Shown here piece after piece: positions 24,544 through 36,051 of a DNA stretch of 64,000 nt (its first letter is position 1; each line of letters starts with the position of its first letter). The translations under genes were made by a program, and so were the position numbers. The stretch lies in assembly GCA_034638255.1 (NCBI GenBank), contig JAWPGT010000066.1, positions 1 to 64,000 on the forward strand. Reading direction: 5' to 3'. The DNA comes from Coprinus comatus. Taxonomy: Eukaryota > Basidiomycota > Agaricomycetes > Agaricales > Agaricaceae. A model generated the notes under the pieces. That model did not search any database, was not told the origin of the DNA, and saw only the letters and a program-made list of their open reading frames with translations.

Positions 24544-24925
24544 AAAGTACATATATAATGTACATAACCCCATGCGTTTCTTTGACTGTCCTCTCCTTAT
24601 ATGTACAATATTTGACAAAAAGGGGTGGTTTCTTGATGGTGCCGGTGATCTGCTGACGGTTGTCGGTTGTCGGTTGTTGGTTGTTCTTCTCTTTTCTTTT
24701 TTTTTTGTTCTCGTGATTGATGAAAATCACTTGATCTCTCTCGTTGTCATATGCTTTAACGTACTGTACATACAGATCTTTTTCGCAAGGTTTTTTCTTT
24801 TTTCTTGAACGCTTTTTTTGTGGAGGTTTAATTAATTAATAATTCATATTAGATTCTATGGAAATATATGATCCTTTTTTATTTATTTATTCTTATACTG
24901 GTGTTGTTAGTCCTCCACATTGTCA

Positions 24926-25262
24926 ACCAATATCTCGAGTTGTCATACTATGGCAGTTTATCAACTGTCAGAACTCAATTGAGAAGGATGTTCTGAAAAA
25001 ATAATATCAAACGTTCGAACTTCGAGTTTGTTGGTACCAGTTGATGGCTGAAGCGCTGATCGTGAGAATCGAAGACATCTGCATCATCAACTTGATTTCT
25101 TATTAATTTCAAGACCACATACTCATTGTTCGAATGATGCTTCAATCTCTCGTGTGTGTCATACTATGACAGTTGTTCAATTTGTCAAAACGTGATTGAG
25201 AAGGATGTCCTGAAAAATCATCCAACATTCAAGCTTCAAATTAGCTGGCACAATTTGTTTTC
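24926..25262. repeat. Diverged direct repeat, two copies 216 bp apart
   Basis: Copy 1 at 24926-25047 and copy 2 at 25143-25262 share CAATnTCTCG, TGTCATACTATG-CAGTT, ATTGAGAAGGATGT-CTGAAAAA and later TTCnAACnTTC/AGCTGG-stretches, about 75-80 percent alike by eye. They lie in the gene-poor region after the surface-protein gene. Origin unknown. Confidence 0.65.
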
Positions 25263-26354
25263 CCAAGACTCCTCTATGGAATGATACTTTACTTATTGTT
25301 CATGAACCGAAACCGAGATGATAGATTCTGACTCAGATTCTCAGATTCTAGACTTGAACCTCCCCGAATACAACTTGATCATATACCAGTGAGGTTTTTG
25401 TCTAAAGGCAATTGGAAAGAAAGTCATGAATTATTTATGTATTTAATGTCTAGTTAGTATATCAAGCCCCGCATTTTACTCTCAGGATGTTTCTAGAATG
25501 AAATTCCGGGTACCTATATCCAAAACCTATTGGAATCGGGGACTCGGAGATCTAAACAAGGTCAGTGGTAAAGTTGTAATAGGCTGCATGTAATACGTAG
25601 AGACAAATCAAAAAGGACCACCATAATAGGATTAATGGGGTATTTGGCCATGGCTGGCTACCTAGTATTAGTATACCCGTCTCCGAACAAAAAACGTGCT
25701 CGATGAATATTTCGGCATTCTGTGTAAAGAATCAAGATATGTATAGATTCGTAATTCTTCGGGGATGAAATTTCGGTCAGGTTTCGGTCTGATGTTAGAA
25801 AAATCAAATTATTCTCCCCTTTCTTTATTACGGCGGCCATTAATAGATTATATGAGGTTTATATTTAGACTCGGACTCAAATGAACGACAGTGGAGGATT
25901 TGCGATGTCTTAAATTGATGTGTATGTAGTTTAATCGATTCATGCTGATGTGTACACTGTTTGTGGCGTTTTCTTCTTTCGAAGATTCTATGTACTTCAT
26001 GGCCGGTGTTCAGTGAGAGAACATCCGATGACCCCTGATTCAAGAATGACTCATGATGTCGATTCGGAGGCTTTCTGGTTGCTTTTTTTTCAACCCTTGA
26101 ACGTGGACGTGGAAGATAATCGGACCTGCAGTATAGGGTCATTGAGCATACCTGAATTACATAGGGCTGAGTTTTTTAAAGTGTTACATTGTGTGAAGCT
26201 TGCCGTATACAATCTATGCCAGTCACTTGATTGATCAATTAAATGTAACATTTCAAAAATTTAGTTTAATCACATTGGTAATGATGATTTCAACTACTCA
26301 AGACTTCACGCAAACTAAAGTATCTAGTACGGGGTTACCTTTGGTGATTAGTGA

Positions 26355-26412
26355 AAAAAGTAAAGCATCTGCGAACGCAGAGATGCGTTTTCTTGTAGGA
26401 AAGGTCACGTGA
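26355..26412 (+). repeat. Dispersed palindrome-bearing repeat, copy 1
   Basis: Holds AGCATCTGCGAACGCAGAGATGCG followed by TTTTCTTGTAG and GTCACGTG. The same order occurs in inverse orientation at 58394-58446. The 3' side has a second small palindrome, GTCACGTGAATAAGTGAC. Confidence 0.7.
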
Positions 26413-26615
26413 ATAAGTGACACAGAAACGTTACCTTAGTCTCAGCTTTCACATTCCTCAAAACCTCTATTACTAGCCCAAGTTTTTATCTTCGTCAATG
26501 CTCGCCCTCTAAATTCTTCAAATTGCCCTCCATCACCCTCCCACATTCATCTGGATGCACAATGGGTGAGCACTCACGCTCTCCCATCGTTGCATCGCCC
26601 GGTACCCGAATCGAA

Positions 26616-26639
26616 GTTCGTCATCCTCCTATGACGAAC
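26616..26639. repeat. Perfect 9-bp hairpin
   Basis: GTTCGTCAT, a 6-base loop CCTCCT, then ATGACGAAC, a perfect inverted repeat. Further pairing of CGAAG with CTTCG outside it is possible. Isolated in a gene-poor stretch. Confidence 0.6.
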
Positions 26640-28567
26640 CTGGACTTCGGATTTCCTATCCCAAATCATAGTTGGACGTATATCAAAATTTTATAAATTA
26701 AATTCCAAATAAAACATTCATATCTCCCCTGTATCTATCTCACCTGACGCACAAGACATTTGAATGATGATGTTGGAAGTACATCAATGCTTAGGTGAAA
26801 CGGTGAACTAAGTAAGTAAAGTTATTAAGTTGTTGATGAAATTTTGATTATCTGTCAAAAGTTCCATCTTCTCTTCACTCGAATGTTAAACAGCAAGTTC
26901 ATCGACATTCGTTTTACATGCTATTAATAACTTTGAGGTAGTTCAAGAAACTGGCATATATGTAGTAAGTATGATTGATGATAGTTGAAATGCTTGGAGT
27001 TACTTGGCAGGATGTTCATATATCATGTGGAGCATCCAAAGTTACTCCATAAGAACGGCAAATGGCGAAAGCCATTACCGGTGACCCACTCTAGGTCTGA
27101 TATATGTAGTCTTACTCCAATAGACTCCTTGGTTGGCGATAGTGTTGTGGCTGTCGGACTTTTTCGTTTTCGATAGTTGAGTGGACTAAGGCTGACAATT
27201 CAAAACCGTCCAGACCCGTGTTATGAAATACAGTATGTACGTAGTAAGGAACAAAAAAATGTTGTGTTTTTTGATTGAATAAAATGAATGGACAAGACCT
27301 GGACAAGACAAAGCAGGTGAATGTTGATCTGTCAAAGTTTGAGTTCATCGGAGAAATTTCATCAAGTTCCTGCCGAGTAGCCTTGTAATGCCTAAAGCGA
27401 TAAGATAATGATAGCGAAAGGTTAGAGCTGCAGTACAAGGATGAAGGAAGAGCCTTGAGTCTGCTCGTTCGGGAATCAAGTACTCAAGGTAACGGTAACT
27501 TCGACTTTTTCGTGATTATGATGACATCTACTATGTACAGGTGGTTAATTGAGGTCACGGCGTAATTAATTTCCAGTCAGTCAAAGAGGCTCAGTACGAT
27601 TACTCCAGCGGGTTAATACGGATAGATAATGAATATGAATAGCCTTGCTTGATACAGAGGCCTTGATGTTTAAAATTGTTATCTCTGGGCCTATATTCAT
27701 ATCTTGCAGGATTTCTTAATTCCAATGCCAGTTCCCCTTTCAGAAGATAGCAATAATAACAACTCTTATTTCATATTAATTCCCCCGAACCTCTCCAGAC
27801 AGTGTGAACTAAACTGCAAGTTTCTATGGCACTCCATCCTATTCCTGGGTGTCTTCATAAAACTTTTTCTGCAACATATATATAGTCAAATGGCTGATAT
27901 ACATATAACGAGTTGAGTTTGTACCTCAGATTATACATTGCGTATTTCCATTCCAATTGGAAACGAACACAACGATAAGTCGGAGGGAAATTCAGAAACA
28001 ATCCGACCGCCGCTGTCAACGCCCTGACTGTGAAATCATGGTTTAATTCTACGATGTTTTGAGATGATGATGAGAGTGATAAGAGCACATGGTATTCTAC
28101 TGCTGCGCATATAAAAATGCTCAATGTTATATTTAAACGACTTGGGCGCGTCTGATCCGAAATGCATGTTCACACGGGTCCTATTTTTAGAATATGTGTT
28201 TCCCCTGAGGTACGCAAGCATCCCCAGGTATATCTCCTTCAAGCTTCCAGGTTCAAGCCGTCTAGACATCAGTATAATAATAGAAGCATGAAATTAAGTA
28301 ATTAGTGAAGGGGACACGGTACCTTTCGCACTTGTCTAGGATGACAGAGATCAGCCGAGTCAATGAATGATGATCCACTTTGTCGACCAGTCTTCCAGAT
28401 TCGAAGCAAAACTATAACACAAAAATAATAAATATCGAAATGAATGCGCAATGGGTACTACTAATTGTAGCATCGAAGAAGCAAACAGTCCCGAGTCGTC
28501 ATATTTTAGAAAGCGATGATCGAAAACAATACGAGACACAAACCAGACACAATATGAACACCATACT

Positions 28568-29979
28568 TTATACAGCTTTCCCATATGACCGTCCACTCTC
28601 TTCACCAAGTTTATCCAAACTATAGATTTCATCAGAACTTCGTTCTTTACGGCCGAGAATTTCACTCGCAGCCGTAGGAGGGAATATGTCCTGTGTATGA
28701 ACATGTTCTTGAGTATATTGGATTTGGATTTCATCCACAGTCCGTTGTGTTCGTGGTTTCCACGATGATGGAAATCTATTTTGGTCACTCGTTTGACTTG
28801 GGGTGCGGAGATAAAACCGAAGTCTGAGAACAATCATACAAAATACAACTCCCTATATCATTTGGGGAAAGCCGAATCTTCATCAGTAAATAAAACATAT
28901 AAAGTAAAAAAGACGTCTCTACTTACCACCAAGGGGACGATTAAATCCATAACCACAAATTGCCCCGGAGAACCAATAACATTGCATATCAGCAACAACA
29001 GAACGCAAACAGTATAGAGAAGAGCACTCTCGATGATTGCAACGATCACAGGCGACAGGCTTCGAGAAGAATGTCTAATGTTTCGTCTTGTCAGGTAAAT
29101 CTTCGTCACTATAGCGGCTGACCATGTGTTGATACGATGATGCGGTGGTGATCTGGGTAAGTCCGGAGAATTCTAACAATAAGCAGAATGAGAGAACTTA
29201 CCACTGCAGACCAGGTGAAGTGCAAGAGTTACCCCGAGAAATGCTAAACGTAAACCGAGTGGGATGAGTGGGATACCTCGTTCTGTCCCTGGAACTTGTT
29301 TAGGGGGAAGTAATCTGATGACCAAAATTGCTAGTTTGCATCGTGAATACAACTTGGTCACCTTAGTGATAGTGATGAATCATACCTATATCTAGGAGCT
29401 GGGTAAAGACGCCAGGTATAAGGATCCACCAGCGCCTGTCCCATATGACATAACACCTCCACAACTGTGATATATTAGTTTATGACATGAGTGGACTTAG
29501 TGGATCTATGTGGCTCACCATTACCGCATCACCTAGCATAGTTTGAATGAAATATATGGCGACCTTTGCTTTGTATAACGGATCCTCAAGTTTACCCAAA
29601 ACAGAGGGATTAATGACACCAGTGTCGTTTTGAGGCGAAAACCCGCGGAGTACACGAACAAACGCGATGATGATGTGCTGTAAATAGAGTAACAGGCCCG
29701 TCGTTCGTGAGCCCGCCTATACTGGGGATATTAGGTCAAGACTTACTACCGTCGCCAATGTCATCATGAGGCCAGACACCTGAAGCATGCGACGTTGTAC
29801 AACAGGACCCTCCTTTTCTCCTTGTACAATAAATACGAGGATAGTAAAGAAAAGTAGGAAAAGACCTGAGGGACCCTCAATACAGACAGGTAATAATGAA
29901 CAGTTGGATATTCACCGTAGACAACACTCTCCAAAAAGATAGCCAAAATCCCAGACGTTCCCAGCCCTATGTCGGCCAT
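28568..29979 (-). CDS. Basidiomycete multi-pass (about seven-helix) membrane protein, function unknown
   Basis: Exon 1 (29979-29916) begins MADIGLGTSGILAIFLESVVYG; a 50-nt intron leads to exon 2 (29865-29747), LFLLFFTILVFIVQGEKEG ... RRMLQVSGLMMTLATV; exon 3 starts at 29677, HIIIAFVRVLRGFSPQND, then YKAKVAIYFIQTMLGDAVM; a further exon gives LWRCYVIWDRRWWILIPGVF. Downstream come SSRSLSPVIVAIIESALLYTV, CNVIGSPGQFVVMDLIVPLVV and, after an intron, IVLRLRFYLRTPSQT, with a hydrophilic tail ending at 28568. This order (GILAIFLES...YG, GDA-W-RCY-IWD, IVESA-LY) is that of a very common Agaricomycete integral membrane family without known function. The junctions between about 29400 and 29100 are the least certain. 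Confidence 0.78.
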
Positions 29980-32042
29980 GGTTCCAATGTGAGGGAGGAG
30001 GGTAAGGAAGGAAGTCTAGTGAGATGGAGTACAATCGAGCAACGGTTCTATATATGTCCAGAAGAACTCTAATTTCAGGATCTTGAATGTGATGGAATAA
30101 TACAACGGATCTGTTAGTAGAAGAACCAAATATACATTAGTGAGTGATGAATCAGAAACGGTTTCTCGAGTCAGATATGTCAGGACTGTATTATAGTAAA
30201 AAATATATTCCATGGTGTTTAAGGGCAACCGAGCTAGCGCCGGAGATATAATAGTCATCATTGTCTCTACAGTTTCTACTGTAAATTTGACTACATAGCA
30301 TGGAAGATTAATGAGCTTGGTATCTGATCACTATATGATTGTTAAGTATTGCTAGTGATTCTCGGTAGGCAGCTGTGGCGTAGTGGAGCCGCAAGACCAT
30401 AAAATTTGTTCATATTCTGGTACGAAAGATTTAGCGGAACTTTTTTGGTTTTCACTGGATCTTCCAAGTTGACATTGATGAATATTTGGATAAAGGTTAA
30501 GGTTATGATGCATGGTTCCTTGCAATACCAATATATCACTTTATCGATTCAACATCAATATCAGTCAATATCAATCAGTAACGTGTCTCAATAGATCAAT
30601 GTGTTCAAGATGTGTAGACTCAGGAATAGATCTTAGAAGGCATTGTACGGGACCAGTGAGCTGTAATCATGACACATCACAAGCATCAAACAATTCCACT
30701 TGCTGAACGATCTGGAAACAGTACTTATGAGGTGTAATTTTCGGACGGGCTTTCTTGGCCATATATAAAACTTGTAATACTTCGGGGAGCTAAAGCCATT
30801 ATGAAGATCGCACTACTTAGTGTCCTTAGAATGATGACATGGGATATTTAGACAAGCTATAGTAAGGTATATACACCTTTCAAGTAGAATAAGTAGGAAT
30901 CCTCGTTCTTTAATACAGTTGTCACAGGTACCAGAAGGTACCAACAAACTACCAATGTTGGAGGGATATTTGTGTTGCAAACATTGGAATCCTCGAATGT
31001 GAATTCACTTACTGTACCTATTTATAGATCATGTTCCGCGAGGTGGGTGGAGCAGCCAAATTTGGGACATTCTCTCAAGGGTCGCCAAGCCCTGGATGGT
31101 TCAACCATGCAGAACGCGGGTGTTGCTTATCTTGGCGGAATTTCCATATGGCAGAGGCCTGCAGAGGCTGGAGAAAGGAGTGATCTTAAAGTTATGTCCT
31201 ATGGAGCTAATGGGACATAGACTGGGCATAAATTAGCACATGGAAGACCATATTCACAGATAAGAGAGGTGTAAAGAAAGTGGCCAATACTATTTATTCA
31301 AGGGGCACATATCTCCGAAAAATCGTCTGAGAGTTGACTGAAGATACCGATGTTGTGGTGTTTGGCAAGCTAAATGGAGTAGGAATTTGGCACGCAACGA
31401 ACCATCTCTGAGTGTATGTGACAGCCTGGCACAATCCGATGCTTCTGAGACAATGGATTACGAAGAGTAATCTCCGTGCCTGAAGGAAGGTATACCCACT
31501 GAGCGTTTTACCAACATATACCAACCACAGTAGGTATTTTCGGACTTTTGTTTCTGTGGGAGTAGAGTTCGGTGGCTGTGTCAATTTGTCTTTTTTCTGT
31601 GGATTTATTTATGGAATTAGATTCTCACGGACGATATCTCGGCTAATACGAAAACCATCATAGGTCATCATGCAATGCATCAGTGTTCAATGTTCAACCC
31701 ATGGTGCACATGAAAGGGCGGTATCGAACCTGGCTCCCTGTGTGACTTCTAGGACCCTAGATAATCACCGGAGGTGAAGACGGTTGGTCGTGTGCAGTGA
31801 CAGACGCAATTGGGACTCAACGCTCAGCCCACGTCCTACCTCCAATCACCGGTCCTCCAGCTTACATTCCTGGTCAAACGAGGGCTAACGTAAATCGCAT
31901 CTCCATCACTTACTTTGCCGCTTTCGGTCCGCTTGGGCAGAAGCATTCAAGCGCCAAGGCCGGATGTCCATGTGCACGGTTGGATGGAACCATGGGGTCA
32001 TATTTTATCTGCTTCTCCATTCAGGCACATTAGGACGTATAC
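29980..32042. other. Intergenic, no supported gene
   Basis: Several frames of 60-100 codons (for example minus 31294-31584) lack domains or partners. A tRNA-like B box at 31720-31730 on the minus strand was examined and rejected. The last part is the PTR2 promoter. Confidence 0.45.
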
Positions 32043-32049
32043 TATAAAT
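32043..32049 (+). promoter_or_regulatory. TATA box of the PTR2-type transporter
   Basis: TATAAAT lies 54 bases before ATG 32103 and is followed by a pyrimidine-rich stretch, a plausible core promoter. Spacing to a start site is inferred only. Confidence 0.55.
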
Positions 32050-32102
32050 GACCACGGCTCTTCTCCCAGCTAAGACGACGGACTTGCTTTCACCCCTCCG
32101 CC

Positions 32103-34377
32103 ATGGCCTCTCGAACAGACGAGAAGATGTCCGAGAAAGAGCTCTCACACACCCCTTCCATCGAGGATGCCAAACTCCAGTACAATGAAGATGGCGATAG
32201 TATCGTTGAGGGGTCCGAAGGCGTCACGCACAAGGAACTTAAGATGTATAGGCATGTCGCTGATCGTCTCCCTTACACTGCGTGGTTGGTCGTAATCGTC
32301 GAGTTCGCTGAACGGTATGTGGTCACTCTTCCTCTATCACATCAAGACTCAATATGTCACATCATAGATGGACCTACTATGGTACCACAAACGTCTACAG
32401 CAACTACATTCGTGCAGGTCTTCCCCCAGGTTCACGCGATGGGTCCGTTCTTGCTGAGAATCGAGCAATCGGTGTCGCTGGCGCTCTCGGACAAGGTGTT
32501 CAAAAGGCCTTTGCAATCCGTTCGTCTCCTCCATCTTTACTTTTTCCCTCTCCTAATCTTCCATTGTAGGAACTGTAAATAATTCTGTTTATCACTCCAT
32601 ACGCCACCCTCATTTTTTTCTTTAGTTCAACAGTTTCTGGGTTTATGTCACACCCTTCGTGGGAGGTATCCTTGCGGATACTCTCTGGGGCCGATACAAC
32701 ACCATTCTCATCTTCTCATTAGTCTGCTTGTAAGTCGATCTTCTCATTTTCTTGTAACTGCTTCTCAACCGTGTTTAAGGGCTGGTCACATTATTCTTGT
32801 TGGATCTGCTTCCCCAACCTCGTTGGAACATCCCAATACTGCCCTCGGTCTCCTTATTCTATCTATCGTTGTCATGGGTCTTGGCGCTGGGTTTGTTGAA
32901 CTTAAAATCATCTGTAGAGCTGGTCACTTACCTCACTATCAGTGCTATCAAATCCAACGTGTCACCCATGATTGCTGAGCAGTATACTGGCAAAATGAGA
33001 AAGGAAACTCTTCCCTCCGGTGAAATCGTCATCAAATCACCTGCAGTAACTATCCAGAGCCTCTACCTTTGTGCGTACGCATTTTGATGGTTAACTTGTT
33101 CAATTCTAATTCTGTTTGCTTTAGGGTTCTATGCCGCTATTAATTTAGGTTCTTGTGGTGCCATTTCGGCCGCTTTCCTCGCTCGTGATCATGGTTACTG
33201 GTCAGCCTTCCTTGTTCCTACATGTATTTTCATCCTGGTACCTGTGGTCTTGGCAGTTGGAAAGAAACACTATGTTGTAACTCCTCCCCGTGGTTCCATC
33301 TTGCTCGAGGTATGTCTTAAAGCGAAGTCTGAAAAAAGGAAAGGAAAGCTCAATGACTTTGTCATCCCGTAGACAGTACGCGTCATTAACATGTCCTTGG
33401 CCCCTCGTTGGTCGATCAACCCACTCCAAACCATTAGAAATATCCGCGCCCCTGATTTCTGGGATCCCTCGAAGCCCAGCAGTTACGAAGCGGGTAAGGT
33501 ACCCAAGAAAATTACTTGGGACGATGAGTTTGTTGGTGAAGTTGCCCGTACCCTCAACGCTTGCACCGTCTTCTTGTTCTTCCCCTTCTTCTGGCTTTGT
33601 GAGTACTACCCTTTTTTATTAGAATTCCGTGAACTCATCATGTACCACAGGCTACTCTCAGATTGACGGTAATTTGGCCAACGTTGCCGCTGGCATGACT
33701 CTTAATGGCACCCCCAACGATCTTATCCAGAATTTGAACCCCATTTCTATCATTATCCTCATCCCTATTTTCGACTATGTTATCTATCCTTTCCTACGCA
33801 GGAAAGGAATCAACTTTTCACCCATCAAGCGTATCTACGCCGGTTTCCTTGTTGCTGGTCTTGCCATGCTGTACGCTGCTATCCTTCAAAAATTCATCTT
33901 CGAGACATCACCTTGCCACGATAATGAACCATCCGCATGTGAAGACGCTGATGGGAACCCATGGGCTTCCCCTATCAATGTCTGGGTCGTTTCTGGACCG
34001 TACATCTTGGTCGGTATTGCAGAAATCTTCGCTTCCATTACATCCCTCGAGTACGCTTTCACCAAGGCTCCTCAACGCATGAAGTCTGTCGTCATGGCCT
34101 TCTCTCAATTCCAAAATGCTATTAGTTCCGCTCTTAACTTTGCTCTCGTTGCTGTTAACGTTGAGTATCGATATACCTGGCTTTTTGGTTCTTTCGCTGT
34201 GACTGCTTGGGTTGTTGGTACTATCTTCTACATCTGGTAAGTTTCCACAGTCCTAGGAGGATATGAACTGTCAACTGACGTCTATATTCCCACAGTTTCC
34301 GTAGTCTTGATAGACGTGAGACCGAACTCAATATTATCGGTTCTGGTGACAGGAAGGGCTTCAACGATGAATCATGA
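32103..34377 (+). CDS. PTR2: PTR2-type di/tripeptide transporter (POT/PTR family)
   Basis: Proton-coupled uptake of small peptides across the plasma membrane. ATG 32103 sits in CCGCCATGG. N-terminal hydrophilic head, then LPYTAWLVVIVEFAER / WTYYGTTNVYSNYI, the family's first helix signature. Later: FNSFWVYVTPFVGGILADTLWGRY (POT signature region), FVKSNVSP-like GAIKSNVSPMIAEQ, FYAAINLGSCGA, CYSQIDGNL, LNPISIIILIPIFDYVIYP, GPYILVGIAEIFASITSLEYAF, and a short tail ending at 34377. Nine introns, each close to 50-65 nt, all in phase. Exon 2 (32368-32519) joins exon 4 (from 32626) only through a 5-nt microexon, GAACT, at 32570-32574, giving AFAIRT-FNSFW. No lesions. Twelve helices expected. Confidence 0.93.
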
Positions 34378-34736
34378 GAAAGTTGATGATTGTTTCATAT
34401 ACCGTTTATTCATTGCCCCCCATGCCCATCACCATGTTGTATTCACGCCATGTCTTGTATTCTATTAATTGAAACTAACGGTACATTTACGCCTTGTTTG
34501 TTCGACACCACTCAAACTCCTATTAGAAGTTTTCCTTGAATCATTCAAATAATCACAACAGTTTCATTTGATTGACAAGTTTTCCAAGTTCTGTTTTCCC
34601 TAACGTGAACTTAAAATTTGAACTCGTTAATTTTTTCTCTGATTCCGGAAGGACGAGTCATTTTTATAATGAATATAACCTTGAAAATTTTCACCCGCTT
34701 AATAGTTTCTCTGAAATTTCCGTCGCTTCAATTAAT
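34378..34736. other. 3' untranslated region and spacer after PTR2
   Basis: AT-rich, no gene. Leads into the inverted repeat pair. Confidence 0.5.
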
Positions 34737-34870
34737 GGGCACGAGCAGGCTCCTACCCAGCCCTCGCACGCTTCGGATACAGCCGGGAACCAAACAAACC
34801 AAACATACCTTCCCGAGCGCAGCGAGGGGCTGGAACTACTCTTTGTTAGGCCATCACCGAGTGGCGATGC
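34737..34870 (+). repeat. Dispersed repeat, left member of an inverted pair
   Basis: Contains CAGGCTCCTACCCAGCCCTC, then CCGAGCGCAGCGAGGGGCTG, GAAC and GTTAGGCCATCACCGAG. The same blocks in the same order occur in reverse orientation at 35475-35630. The short frames crossing it are repeat artefacts. Confidence 0.75.
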
Positions 34871-35474
34871 AAACCTTAACTCTAAATATTCGCTGTGATT
34901 AGGTGAGCAGCTAAGGGGTTATACCAAAGCATGATGTGACACGACCTGTTAAGGCAGGTGGTGGTTCGCGCTCTCAAGTCTGACAGCTTCACGACGTTGC
35001 GTACATTAGAAGACAATGTATTATAGAACTTAGGTAGTAATAAAAGAGCAACAAGTAAAAGTAAATATTCTCTTCCCTTTTCCCCCTCCCATGAGTGATT
35101 TCTCTTTTTCTGAAGGCTCTGAGCCGCCTACTCGGCCCAGCAGTCCCTTCACCCTTGATAATTTTGCACACACTATTGGAATAATAGAAGGGTGTGACTT
35201 ACCACTCTTCAATTTCTTCCGACTTCTTTTTATTGATGAAAACGTGTCAAAGAAGAATATTGTTTCGAAATTCATTGAAGAAATACCCTCCCTTTTATGT
35301 GCACCAGAGAGCGTATACGTTCAGGAGTCCAGCCATTATCAGATCCAGGGTCGGCAGGCATATTCTTAGAGGGCGGGAAGTGATGTGACAACGAAGCAAA
35401 TGTTTATTTTGCTTGCTACAATATGTTTGTTTCTTTTGCATAATTAAACGTTAATTACTGACGTAACATGACAT

Positions 35475-35630
35475 ATCAACTCCGCTCGGTGATGGCCTAA
35501 CCGACACTTGTTCCAGCCCCTCGCTGCGCTCGGAGCCTACGTTTACGTAAAGAGCTTGTCTCTGTTTGGCTTCGACATGCGCAGAGAGGGGTAGGGTAGG
35601 AGCCTGGGGCACGAGGTACATGTGACAACC
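35475..35630 (-). repeat. Dispersed repeat, right member of an inverted pair
   Basis: Reverse complement of the element at 34737-34870 with moderate divergence: CTCGGTGATGGCCTAAC, GTTCCAGCCCCTCGCTGCGC, TAGGAGCCTGGGGC. The pair encloses about 600 bases. A weaker relative (GAGCGAAGCGAACCGAG on the minus strand) is near 925-985. Confidence 0.75.
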
Positions 35631-36051
35631 CTCCAACATGTACCAGCGTACCCATGTGCACGTAAACACCCAGACCTCAGAGGATGACGTCAGTTCTCCA
35701 TCATCCTCTTGCATTCAGCACTTTGGTCAGCAGGGAGTGAACACATGCATCCATTAAATTTACCCGGGTTGCCACGTAGAAGATTCAAGCCGAGTAGTAC
35801 TATGCACCGACAATCACGCTCCATTTGAATTCATTACCGAGGTCAATAATTGAGTGACAACCGAGGTCAGATCTGTTATATATAGTATGCTGAGGTATGA
35901 CTGTCAGCATTTGCAAGAATTTTCACTTGTGTAATGAATATTGTATGAAGGATGAATGCATAATAGATTACAAATGATATACAAACTTGAGGAAGATAAG
36001 AAAAAGAAGAGTCAAGACCATCAAGGTCGAATTCCAATACACGTAACCCCT
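35631..36051. other. Spacer
   Basis: No gene recognised; adjoins the 3' end of the WW-domain membrane protein gene. Confidence 0.5.

Larger units (their letters stand above)
24544..28567. other. Gene-poor 4-kb region
   Basis: Begins with the 3' untranslated region of the surface-protein gene. No protein-like frame was recognised on either strand. It contains the diverged direct repeat, the palindrome-bearing repeat at 26355-26412 and a hairpin at 26616-26639, listed separately. A 43-codon frame from ATG 26562 sits behind a CT-rich leader but has no recognised continuation. Confidence 0.5.

Noticed and set aside
26562..26693. 43-codon frame behind a CT-rich leader
   Set aside because: Too short, no recognised motif and no splice partner; may be a chance frame.
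31715..31790. tRNA-like B box (GGTTCGATACC, minus strand) with a partial arm
   Set aside because: No matching acceptor stem or proper anticodon arm; likely chance or a very decayed tRNA.
34572..34902. Plus frames of about 100 codons
   Set aside because: They run through the dispersed inverted repeat and look like repeat-derived translation, not a gene.
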